From positions 1-23,429 of the forward strand of contig JAVBSS010000029.1 in assembly GCA_031556525.1 (NCBI GenBank): a DNA stretch of 23,429 nucleotides, in the 5' to 3' direction. Positions 15,308-22,792 of the stretch are shown piece by piece (position 1 is the first letter of the stretch; the number at the start of each line of letters is the position of its first letter). Source of the stretch: JAVBSN01 sp031556525 (GTDB lineage Bacteria > Bacillota > Clostridia > Lachnospirales > Lachnospiraceae). The position numbers and the translations under genes are program-made. The notes beneath the pieces are model-generated. The model did no database searches. It saw only the letters and a list, made by a program, of their open reading frames with translations, and was not told where the DNA came from.

Positions 15308-15345
15308 AAGCCTGTAAGTATGGTCAAAACCACTCTTACGGGCTT
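15308..15345. terminator. Bidirectional terminator between ferredoxin and GIY-YIG genes
   Basis: Arms AAGCCTGTAAG (15308-15318) and CTTACGGGCTT (15335-15345) form 11 bp with a G-T pair. An inner GGT/ACC extends it. T-rich tail on the minus side (TTTTGTTTATT); the plus tail is weaker. Confidence 0.75.
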
Positions 15346-15348
15346 ATA

Positions 15349-15624
15349 TTAATCATTATTATATTTTCCAGCTAATCCAACTGAACAACTTGCAATAAGT
15401 TCAACTTTTTCTTCCCTAGATAACTGTTTAATTGCATATTCTCTCTTCATTGCTTCTTCTTTTGTAGCAAATTCCTCGTAGTACACAAGCTTAACGGGTA
15501 GATGAGCTCTTGTATATTTTGCTCCCCGTCCAAGATTGTGTGCTACAAGTCTTTGCTCAAGATCTGTGGTCCAACCTGTATATAGACTTTTATCATTACA
15601 TTCTAATATGTATGTATAATTCAT
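15349..15624 (-). CDS. GIY-YIG endonuclease-domain protein (UPF0213, YhbQ/YazA-like)
   Basis: 91 residues with AAGGAG before the ATG. It is a minimal GIY-YIG fold: YTYILECNDKSLYTGWTTDL carries the two strands (here Y-I-L ... Y-T-G), the helix LEQRLVAHNLGRGAKYTR holds the conserved Arg, and a Glu follows in YYEEFATKEEAMKREY. Length and order fit the widespread UPF0213 proteins, whose role (DNA ends or repair) is poorly defined. It lies 249 bases downstream of the SMC-like gene in the same orientation, separated by a hairpin-rich GC-richer stretch. That distance and the ubiquity of the family argue for an independent gene, though a link cannot be excluded. Confidence 0.93.
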   Translation of the reverse strand: MNYTYILECNDKSLYTGWTTDLEQRLVAHNLGRGAKYTRAHLPVKLVYYEEFATKEEAMKREYAIKQLSREEKVELIASCSVGLAGKYNND

Positions 15625-15639
15625 ATCTACTCCTTATCT

Positions 15640-15776
15640 TGGTGGTACTGGCTAGGCAAACCTACCCAGCCTGTAACCACGTATATAAAGCACCCGACCG
15701 ATCTTGTATATTATCATAAGGCAAACCACCGGTTCGCCATAGGCTATGCGCCTAGAAAATGTAAGCATTTGCTTAC
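15640..15776 (-). other. GC-richer hairpin cluster upstream of the GIY-YIG gene, unknown
   Basis: Reading the minus strand: GTAAGC-AAAT-GCTTAC, TAGGC-N5-GCCTA (15754-15740), GGCGAACC-GGT-GGTTTGCC (15738-15720, one mismatch) and GGCT...AGGTTTGCCT...AGCC (15670-15649). The word GGCAAACC occurs twice on the plus strand (15655-15662 and 15720-15727). No ORF is convincing and no known riboswitch core is recognised. It may be a leader of the GIY-YIG mRNA or a separate small RNA. Confidence 0.4.
15755..15776 (-). terminator. Possible weak terminator of the SMC-like operon
   Basis: GTAAGC-AAAT-GCTTAC (15776-15761) is followed by ATTTTC on the minus strand. The stem is short and the tail imperfect. 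No better terminator follows the SMC stop. Confidence 0.4.
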
Positions 15777-15872
15777 GTAAGTGTAATTTATTCGGCTGCG
15801 AATTGTATTACTTATGGCTGAATTGTTACTATATTTTAATATATGTCTATGTAAAAAATGTGTTACCAGATA

Positions 15873-18800
15873 TTACATGAAGTCAAAGCTTACTTGACTA
15901 TAATCTAATCTTCTATATTCTAACTCTTCTTGCTCAACTTGGCTTCTATAATCCATAACAACGGTTTGTTGTTTTCCTCCAACTAACTGCTGCCCCAAAA
16001 TATAATTAACATCAAATCTACTTGTTATTGCTGGTGTTGCTCCACGAGCAGGGACAACAAGTTGAACATTATTAATCTTAAGTAGTGCAAATATCGGTTC
16101 CCATATGTACACATCCTTAGCTGCACCGAATGGGTTATCAATAAATATAACTTTTCTAAGCTTATCAGTATCACCACTCGGAGAATACATTCCTGCTATA
16201 TAATTAATTACTGATACAAGGAATTGAATATATATACCCTGTGACTGTCCAGTACTTCCAACAGCCTCTTCGTATCTTAGGTAACGACTTTGTTCCTTAA
16301 TTCGCTCTCTCTTATATAGACTTAGTTTAATTCCATTCATATCAGCTACTATAACGCTAAATAACTTCTTAAGTTCTAGATGTCCACGAATATATTTCAT
16401 ACGGTCTTCGCTATCCTCATACTTATCAGCACCTGTAACAACATCATCAATGTAATCAGACATTCTCTTCTCATAGAATTCTTCCTTAACATATGGAATA
16501 GTAAGACCTACCATTTGAATAGGCTCTCCATCAAGCATAATTCTTGATAACTTAGGTAATTTATCAAGTTCTGTCTTAACATCTCTACATCTTTCAATAC
16601 ATTGCTTTTCAAAATTCTTCTTAATGTATTCCATATCACGAAGTCCAGTTTCTATTCTATTCTTCTCAAGCCCAATATATGAAACAATTTCAGATAAATT
16701 TTCTAATAAAATCTTAGCTTCACTATAATCGTTAGGTATTACAATGTCATTTAAAATGCTATTTGCTAACTCATATGCCTTCATTTGATTTAGAGTTTCG
16801 GCTGTATGCGTTTTATAATTAAGCAGTTCTGCTCTAGCTCTATCAAGAGCTTTTCTACTCTTATCATAAGACATTAGGCTTGATTCAAAACTTTCTCTAA
16901 GCTTAGATTTATCATCATATAATATGTGAGCATTTTCTAAGTTAATCTCATTAGTATCAATAATTCGCTTAACATCTTTAAATAACTCAACCATTACTTC
17001 ATTATCGCCAAGGAAATCCTTATATTCCTTCTCTATTTCCTTGTACTCATTTTCAATAGACGCAATAAGTTTATCTCCTTCACTAATGGCACTTGTTGCC
17101 TCTTCAAAGGATATATCCATATCCTCATAGACTCCATATCTTTCTTCAAGAACCTTAATAGAATGTTCTATGCTTCCAGATAACTTATTGTATGCGTTAT
17201 TTCTATTTGATAATTCATTTCTAAGTTGTGCTTCTTTAATAGTAAGGGTTCCGAACTGGTGACTTAATGTACTTAGTACATCTTCCTCAATACCATATAA
17301 CTTATTTTGCCTTTTCAGTTCTTCTAGTGTATTAATCTCAACAGTTCTCTTCTCAATAGATTTAAGACTTCTTGCCATAGATACCTTAAGAGTGTCTATA
17401 AGCTTTCTCTTATCTTCAAGAACAACAGTAATACTATTTGATACTCCTACCAAAGCCTTAAACTCTGCCTCTAATTGGCTATCAGCCATGTTCATTGGCA
17501 CCTGACTTATTATTGTTTCTTCATTATAGTAATCCTTATATATAGTTTCCCATTCTGTTTCTATATTAGATAACATTACTTTAAGGGCTGTTACCTTAGA
17601 TTCATTTTCACTATATGTAACCTTCCACTTGCTAACACTATCCTTTGCTTCATCTAATATAGCAGTTAATCTATTGGATTCTATAGAATATTCCCTTATG
17701 CTATCTTCAAATAATGATACTCTAATACTTAATTGACGCAACTCTTCAAGTCTTTGTCTGTCCCCAATTAGTTCGTATAAATGTTTTGTATTGCCCTCTA
17801 ATTCAGCGTAATCTTTAGCTAATTTACCACTTATACTATTATTTTCTGTTGTCTTAAGTTCTAATTCCTTTGATACAGAACTTAATCTACCCTTAAGCTC
17901 AACCATATTTTCTTCTGCTGTTAAAAATGCTTCATCTGTAAGCTTAGCTACATATTCCATATCTTCTTTATAGATATTTCCTGTATCATTAAGTCTTCTA
18001 ATACGACCTTCAAGCTCTTCTATTTTCTTACTACATTTATCCAACTCTGCATCTACAAATTCAGCACTTGTAAAATGTTCCTCGTTACGGCATACATATA
18101 TAACATCATCCCTGCTACCGCTAGAGCCCATTGGCATTTCAATTATATTTTTATTATAAATAGTAACTGCAACATCGCCAGTATCAATATTTCTAAGGTT
18201 ATTATCTAAGGTTAATGGTTTGTAATCCTCTACAATTATTCCATATGGAAGCAATGGATATTTTCTAAGGACTTCTATTTTATTATTTTCAGGAATTGCA
18301 CTTATATAATCAATTCCTAATATAACTTCCATTCCATGGCGAGTTTCTATATAGTCTTTAACAGAATTTACTGCACCATTTACACCTACTAGTTGATGTT
18401 CTGATAGTGCCTTAAGCTTTTTATAAAGGTCCTTAAGTTCCTCTTCTTTTGCAGCATTTTCTACCACATATGCTGTATATCTTTCATTTATTGCACCTAT
18501 TAATTGTTCCTTCTTAGAAACACCATAGATTTTTAGCATCTGTGATAATCTAGTAGCATTTTCTCTGTATTCTTCTAGTTTCTCAGCTACATCTTCTATC
18601 TGAACTTTTACTGCCTCTTTTTGTCTTTCTAATTCTCTGCATGAATATGATAATTCTAATTTGTTGCTATTACCTTCTTTTATATCTTTTTCTAACTGAG
18701 AATTTTTCTCCTTAAGGGTTTCTTGAAGGGCTTCATTTTCCTTAACCACATCTTCTACGTCAGATAGCACAAGTATATTAGTATTACTTCTAAGTCTACT

Positions 18801-20294
18801 AATATCACCCATTAATTCTTCTAGGGAATCCTTTGCTTTCTTCTCATGACTACGTGCTATTTCTAGGGCTATTTCAGTTTCTTTTTCTAGAGATACACTA
18901 ATATCTAATTCTTTCTTTGCCTCTTCATATGTACTAGTTGCCTCTACTAATTCCTTATTAATAGCTTCTCGTTTCTCATCATCTCTTAACTTCTTTAATG
19001 ATGCCATTTGTCTCATACGTCTTGATTGGTCATCACCCTTATTAAGCTCTGCCCTAATAATCGCTTCGTTTTCTTCTACTTGCTTTAGGTCATTTAGGTA
19101 AGCAATATAATCATTAATACTTTCCTTAAGACTTAATTCTAATTTTACCGCCTCTATTTCTCTAGAATTATCTTCTAGAAGGGCTTTGTTTTTATTAATA
19201 TCCTTCAATTGTTCTTCTAAGGTATACGTATCTTTCTTGATTTTAAGACTTTCTAGTCGTCGCTTTTGTTCAGTCTTATCAAGCAGCTTTGCCTCTTTTT
19301 TGTTATTAAGTTCTTCAAGTTTGGCTGCATTTTCACTAGTGAATTTCTCACCAGTTACATATATGTCACCTAATACATTAGATACTCTATCTCTTTCCTC
19401 ATATAAATCTAGAAAATGTGTAACCCTTGCTTGCAATACATTTACTAATTCTATTTGTCTGTCATAATCCTCTAGATCACGTTTCTTATTTGCCAGTTCA
19501 ACTAACTTATCCTTTATATCTAACAAAGTCTTAGCCATGTTGTCAGAAGAACTATCTCGCTCAGTCTTCACGTAAAATGCTTTCTCAATTATCTCTTCTA
19601 TAAGTAAGTCTTCTACAACTTTTCTAGTTGTTTTGTAATTAGTTTCAAAATAGGTTCTTACATGTCCTTCTGTTTTATTAATACCTCTTATAATCTCCCA
19701 TTGGCTCTCGTATAATCCGTGTCCACTTATAAATCTCTGATATTCGCCCTTACGTTCAAATACTTTTACTTCTAGACTTAGGTCTTTTCTTCCTATTTCT
19801 TTCAGGTAATTCTTTAGTCCTGAAAAGCTTATCTTCTCATCACTTTTGGATAAAGGAAGATTAATAATATCGTTGTCATTATAGTTCCTATATAATATAC
19901 AATAGTTAAAATATTCTATCGATGCTGTGTCTTTGTTCTCATTTGAATCCTCAGTAACATCCTTTGCTTTTCTCGCACAAAAACCAGTAGTCATATATCT
20001 ATAACCATCTTCTTCTGTGGCTTCATCTAACTTCCACTCTACTAGAGAATGAATAACTGTATTTCCACCGCCAGCTCTAAATAACTTTTCTATTGGTTGT
20101 TTCTCATCTAATGTACAGTTGGGTATAAGATTTTGTAAAAGAAGTAACATAAGTACACTTTTACCACCACCATTTGCTAGATCATACAAGGTATTTTTGC
20201 CATATAAACGCATAGTAAAATCATCATAACACTGAGTACCAAAGTTGTATTTTACATTATTAACCCTTATTCTGTTAATATTAGGCATCCTCAT
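15873..20294 (-). CDS. SMC/JetC-like condensin ATPase (MukB/MksB/JetC group)
   Basis: 1473 residues. The N-terminal ABC half (1-250) contains a Walker A at 39-46 (LANGGGKS, Leu at the first Gly). It is followed by a long coiled coil (about 250-635), a globular hinge (about 640-745), a second coiled coil (about 745-1290) and the C-terminal ABC half with a signature-like GSTGQSQG (1346-1353) and Walker B KVIFIDNPFG with D1386. The residue after D1386 is Asn, where the catalytic Glu normally stands. Length and architecture match MukB-type SMCs, and the gene order matches kleisin-kite-SMC operons (Wadjet JetABC, MksFEB). The start overlaps the end of the kite gene by 14 bases, indicating translational coupling. 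Such complexes extrude DNA loops. Here the role may be plasmid defence or chromosome organisation; the missing JetD/MksG nuclease leaves this open. Confidence 0.88.
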   Translation of the reverse strand: MRMPNINRIRVNNVKYNFGTQCYDDFTMRLYGKNTLYDLANGGGKSVLMLLLLQNLIPNCTLDEKQPIEKLFRAGGGNTVIHSLVEWKLDEATEEDGYRYMTTGFCARKAKDVTEDSNENKDTASIEYFNYCILYRNYNDNDIINLPLSKSDEKISFSGLKNYLKEIGRKDLSLEVKVFERKGEYQRFISGHGLYESQWEIIRGINKTEGHVRTYFETNYKTTRKVVEDLLIEEIIEKAFYVKTERDSSSDNMAKTLLDIKDKLVELANKKRDLEDYDRQIELVNVLQARVTHFLDLYEERDRVSNVLGDIYVTGEKFTSENAAKLEELNNKKEAKLLDKTEQKRRLESLKIKKDTYTLEEQLKDINKNKALLEDNSREIEAVKLELSLKESINDYIAYLNDLKQVEENEAIIRAELNKGDDQSRRMRQMASLKKLRDDEKREAINKELVEATSTYEEAKKELDISVSLEKETEIALEIARSHEKKAKDSLEELMGDISRLRSNTNILVLSDVEDVVKENEALQETLKEKNSQLEKDIKEGNSNKLELSYSCRELERQKEAVKVQIEDVAEKLEEYRENATRLSQMLKIYGVSKKEQLIGAINERYTAYVVENAAKEEELKDLYKKLKALSEHQLVGVNGAVNSVKDYIETRHGMEVILGIDYISAIPENNKIEVLRKYPLLPYGIIVEDYKPLTLDNNLRNIDTGDVAVTIYNKNIIEMPMGSSGSRDDVIYVCRNEEHFTSAEFVDAELDKCSKKIEELEGRIRRLNDTGNIYKEDMEYVAKLTDEAFLTAEENMVELKGRLSSVSKELELKTTENNSISGKLAKDYAELEGNTKHLYELIGDRQRLEELRQLSIRVSLFEDSIREYSIESNRLTAILDEAKDSVSKWKVTYSENESKVTALKVMLSNIETEWETIYKDYYNEETIISQVPMNMADSQLEAEFKALVGVSNSITVVLEDKRKLIDTLKVSMARSLKSIEKRTVEINTLEELKRQNKLYGIEEDVLSTLSHQFGTLTIKEAQLRNELSNRNNAYNKLSGSIEHSIKVLEERYGVYEDMDISFEEATSAISEGDKLIASIENEYKEIEKEYKDFLGDNEVMVELFKDVKRIIDTNEINLENAHILYDDKSKLRESFESSLMSYDKSRKALDRARAELLNYKTHTAETLNQMKAYELANSILNDIVIPNDYSEAKILLENLSEIVSYIGLEKNRIETGLRDMEYIKKNFEKQCIERCRDVKTELDKLPKLSRIMLDGEPIQMVGLTIPYVKEEFYEKRMSDYIDDVVTGADKYEDSEDRMKYIRGHLELKKLFSVIVADMNGIKLSLYKRERIKEQSRYLRYEEAVGSTGQSQGIYIQFLVSVINYIAGMYSPSGDTDKLRKVIFIDNPFGAAKDVYIWEPIFALLKINNVQLVVPARGATPAITSRFDVNYILGQQLVGGKQQTVVMDYRSQVEQEELEYRRLDYSQVSFDFM

Positions 20295-20997
20295 TTCCTC
20301 CTTCTAGCAACTGATATAACCGTCCTCTATACTCTTCAAAGTAATTCTCAACAATAGCCTTGAATCTATCTGTAGGATAATATCTCTCTTCCATATCAAT
20401 AAATAATCCTTGAGATATTAGGAAGTTAAATGTTAATTTAGTAATACCCGCTCTGCTACCACGAGCCGCTCTAACCCCTTCATTATCCTCACTTGTAACC
20501 ATTGGTAACTCGTCCCATACTAAGGCAATTGCCTTAAATGATTTCTCTTCAATATCCTCTAATGAATATATAGCCAAGTCCTTAATAACTGTAGTAAGTG
20601 CCTTTGAAGTATCTTCGATTATATCTTCTAGTTTAACAAATTCCTTAAATTGATAAGATATAGAATCCTTGTAGAAGTTAAGTAGCACATTATACATAAT
20701 AAAATAGCACAGATATAATTCCTTATTATAACGAAGTCCCATTATTCTCTTTAGCTCTTCGTTGGTATAACCAAATACTCTATTTCCCTCTCCTGCTGTA
20801 AGAAACAGACTATCGTTATATTCATATATATTTAGATTAAGACGCTTAAGCATCTCTTTTACTATTTCGTAAACCTCAGCATTTTGATAGAACTCCTCAT
20901 ATAGATAACCATTTTTATTGTCTGTTCGGCTAATCTCTTCGCCCATTATAAGACAGCTATATATATCTAATGCCTTTAACATATTTCGACTATCCAT
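20281..20997 (-). CDS. Kite-like condensin subunit (JetB/MukE-like, DUF6063 type)
   Basis: 238 residues. The ATG shares one base with the preceding stop (TAATG). It is all-alpha with winged-helix-like ends: MLKALDIYSCLIMGEEISR at the start, RVFGYTNEELKRIMG in the middle, and a C-terminal FNFLISQGLFIDMEERYYPTD that reads like a wing followed by a helix. Size, position between a kleisin-like and an SMC-like gene, and the tandem winged-helix pattern fit the kite subunits MukE, MksE and JetB, which bind the kleisin and DNA. The DUF6063 label is from memory. No enzymatic motif is visible. Confidence 0.8.
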   Translation of the reverse strand: MDSRNMLKALDIYSCLIMGEEISRTDNKNGYLYEEFYQNAEVYEIVKEMLKRLNLNIYEYNDSLFLTAGEGNRVFGYTNEELKRIMGLRYNKELYLCYFIMYNVLLNFYKDSISYQFKEFVKLEDIIEDTSKALTTVIKDLAIYSLEDIEEKSFKAIALVWDELPMVTSEDNEGVRAARGSRAGITKLTFNFLISQGLFIDMEERYYPTDRFKAIVENYFEEYRGRLYQLLEGGNEDA

Positions 20998-22541
20998 TAT
21001 CCTTCTATCCTTTCATAATTAATATCAGTAGTTGCAAAATTATTTCCAAGTTGTATCTCTTCTTCATAATTGAATGTTATTTTAAATGCTAGATTCTTAA
21101 GTTTTACATTTTCATCTTCTCTAAGCATATCTGCAACTAATCCCTCTAAAAATGTATCTTGCCTATCAATTATCTGGCTTATTCTATACTCCTTCTTCTG
21201 TGCCAAATGCACCATAAATGAGTAATAATCACCATTAACAAATAGGTCCTCTCCAAACTTAATCTTCAATATTCCATTATATTCTTTCTGGCTAATGCTT
21301 CCCTTTTTGTATATTTGGTCAAGAAGTTCATAGAACATCTTAGCAAAGTTATTTGCTATTCTCATATCTTCAATCTCATCTTCATAGATAAAATCTTCTT
21401 CAACTTTTTCCTTAACTATCTTCTCGCCCTTATCTCCATTTTCATTATTAAATGTAAGGAGATTATCAATAGCTGTCATGCAAAAACTCTTATTAATGTT
21501 AGGTCTAAATAGTGGTGTTAATACTATTTCTAACTTTGATACATCGTCTTGCGACTCTAATTTATTCAGTGTATTTTTGAAATCAAATACTGGTCTTAAT
21601 TTCTTAAGCTTGGCTCTTGAAATAATATTATCCGCAACTTGTTGTAACTCTATAGTTTCAGTAATAAGTTCACCATGTCTTGTAATTGTTTTCTTAAGCT
21701 CTACCTCTAGGTTATGTATGTCTGCTAGAGAACGGAATAGACTTCCTTCTCCAGTATTATCTTTATCAATGGCTGCCTTGCTAATTGCAATATCTACAAG
21801 CTCCTTGTTCTTAACAAACAACTTCTGCTCTTCTTCAAACCACACTGCAACTGTTGACATGTATTCTTCACTTGCCTTAGCACCTGCAAATACATCATAG
21901 CTTAGTATATTAATAACCTCATCTTTTTTAAGAATAAGCTTACTAACCTCGCTATTTATTCTCTTAACAACTTCGATACCACCCTTGAAGTTATTAGCAT
22001 TTATCATCTTCTCTAGTAGTAATTGCTGGATACTAATATTACTCTCATCCTTAACCTCTTTGGTATCAAGATAGAATTCTATTCCGTCACTTGTTATATG
22101 GTATAGAACAACTCCATCTACAATTCGGCTATCTATTAATTTAACCCTTGTTACCTTGTTCTTCTTAGCAGACGGATCATAGAATCGGAATTCAAATGCC
22201 TTACCGTCATTCTTTAATTTATCAAATATATATAAGATTAATTCTTGCTCTTCTCTCTCATTATTCTCGTTTAACGAGAAATCTCTTCTAAGCAATTCTC
22301 TAAGAAACTTCTCATAATCCTCAAATCTTATCTCTTCTTGATTAAAATTATTCTCGTTTATAAAGAAACGCAAAGAAGCCATAGTAATATAGCCCATGTC
22401 CAAATCTTGATACTTACCTTCTTTGTATTGTGAAAATGTGGTCTCACAAAGTACAAAGAATGGATAATACTTTTTAAGATTAAACATTCTAAAACTATGC
22501 TCTTCAATTATCTCATTTATCATAATGTACTTTTCAGCCAT
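20997..22541 (-). CDS. Kleisin-like condensin subunit (JetA/MukF/MksF-like)
   Basis: 514 residues and first gene of the operon, with CGGAG seven bases before the ATG. Residues about 98-165 look like an N-terminal winged helix whose final strands read VVLYHITSDGIEFYLDTKEV, the pattern seen in MukF/MksF/JetA N-domains. The central part (about 165-330) is helical and would form the neck-binding bundle. An acidic linker follows (EKVEEDFIYEDEIEDM, about 385-400), and the C-terminal region (about 400-514) is again folded. This is the classic kleisin layout: two ends touching the SMC heads and a flexible middle for the kite subunit. No catalytic motif is present. Confidence 0.8.
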   Translation of the reverse strand: MAEKYIMINEIIEEHSFRMFNLKKYYPFFVLCETTFSQYKEGKYQDLDMGYITMASLRFFINENNFNQEEIRFEDYEKFLRELLRRDFSLNENNEREEQELILYIFDKLKNDGKAFEFRFYDPSAKKNKVTRVKLIDSRIVDGVVLYHITSDGIEFYLDTKEVKDESNISIQQLLLEKMINANNFKGGIEVVKRINSEVSKLILKKDEVINILSYDVFAGAKASEEYMSTVAVWFEEEQKLFVKNKELVDIAISKAAIDKDNTGEGSLFRSLADIHNLEVELKKTITRHGELITETIELQQVADNIISRAKLKKLRPVFDFKNTLNKLESQDDVSKLEIVLTPLFRPNINKSFCMTAIDNLLTFNNENGDKGEKIVKEKVEEDFIYEDEIEDMRIANNFAKMFYELLDQIYKKGSISQKEYNGILKIKFGEDLFVNGDYYSFMVHLAQKKEYRISQIIDRQDTFLEGLVADMLREDENVKLKNLAFKITFNYEEEIQLGNNFATTDINYERIEG

Positions 22542-22597
22542 TTATGTTCTCCGTCTTCTAAAAATTCCCGTCACAATCCGACGTTTTTCCCTAAATA

Positions 22598-22626
22598 ATT
22601 ATAATATAGCAAGGGGTATAAAGCAA
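22598..22626 (-). promoter_or_regulatory. Promoter of the kleisin-kite-SMC operon
   Basis: Minus strand TTGCTT (22626-22621), exactly 17 nt, TATAAT (22603-22598), about 57 bases before the kleisin ATG. The -35 is weak, so baseline expression may be modest. Confidence 0.6.
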
Positions 22627-22647
22627 ATGTAATTGGTATACTATTAT

Positions 22648-22721
22648 CACTTAACGAGGTGTTTTCGAGTTTAGTGAGAATGCATACCTAGACACTTGAT
22701 GAGGTGTTTTCGAATCTAGTG
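22648..22721. repeat. Two tandem hairpins with identical 13-nt loop and compensatory stem changes
   Basis: Unit 1 (22648-22676) and unit 2 (22693-22721), starting 45 bases apart, are both CACTTNAN-GAGGTGTTTTCGA-NNNTAGTG. The inner stem changes from TAAC/GTTT to TGAT/ATCT, so A-T becomes G-C and C-G becomes T-A while pairing is kept. GGTAT words flank both units (22635 and 22727), with the complementary ATACC between them (22684-22688). They lie between the fba terminator and the SMC operon promoter. Confidence 0.75.
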
Positions 22722-22733
22722 GATATGGTATAC

Positions 22734-22772
22734 AATAAAATAGGTTATAGGAGAATCATCTCCTATAACCTA
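22734..22772 (-). terminator. Intrinsic terminator of fba
   Basis: A perfect 14-bp stem (TAGGTTATAGGAGA arms, 22741-22754 and 22759-22772) with loop ATCA is followed by TTTTATT on the minus strand. Confidence 0.9.
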
Positions 22773-22792
22773 CTAATTATCTTATATGGTTA

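Noticed and set aside
19186..19467. Plus-strand ORF inside the SMC-like gene (93 codons), and similar ones at 21315-21900
   Set aside because: Ser/Leu-rich shadows of coiled-coil coding sequence on the other strand.
22648..22721. Integron attC sites or insertion sequence ends
   Set aside because: No integrase or transposase nearby, no target duplications, and the loop rather than the stem is conserved.
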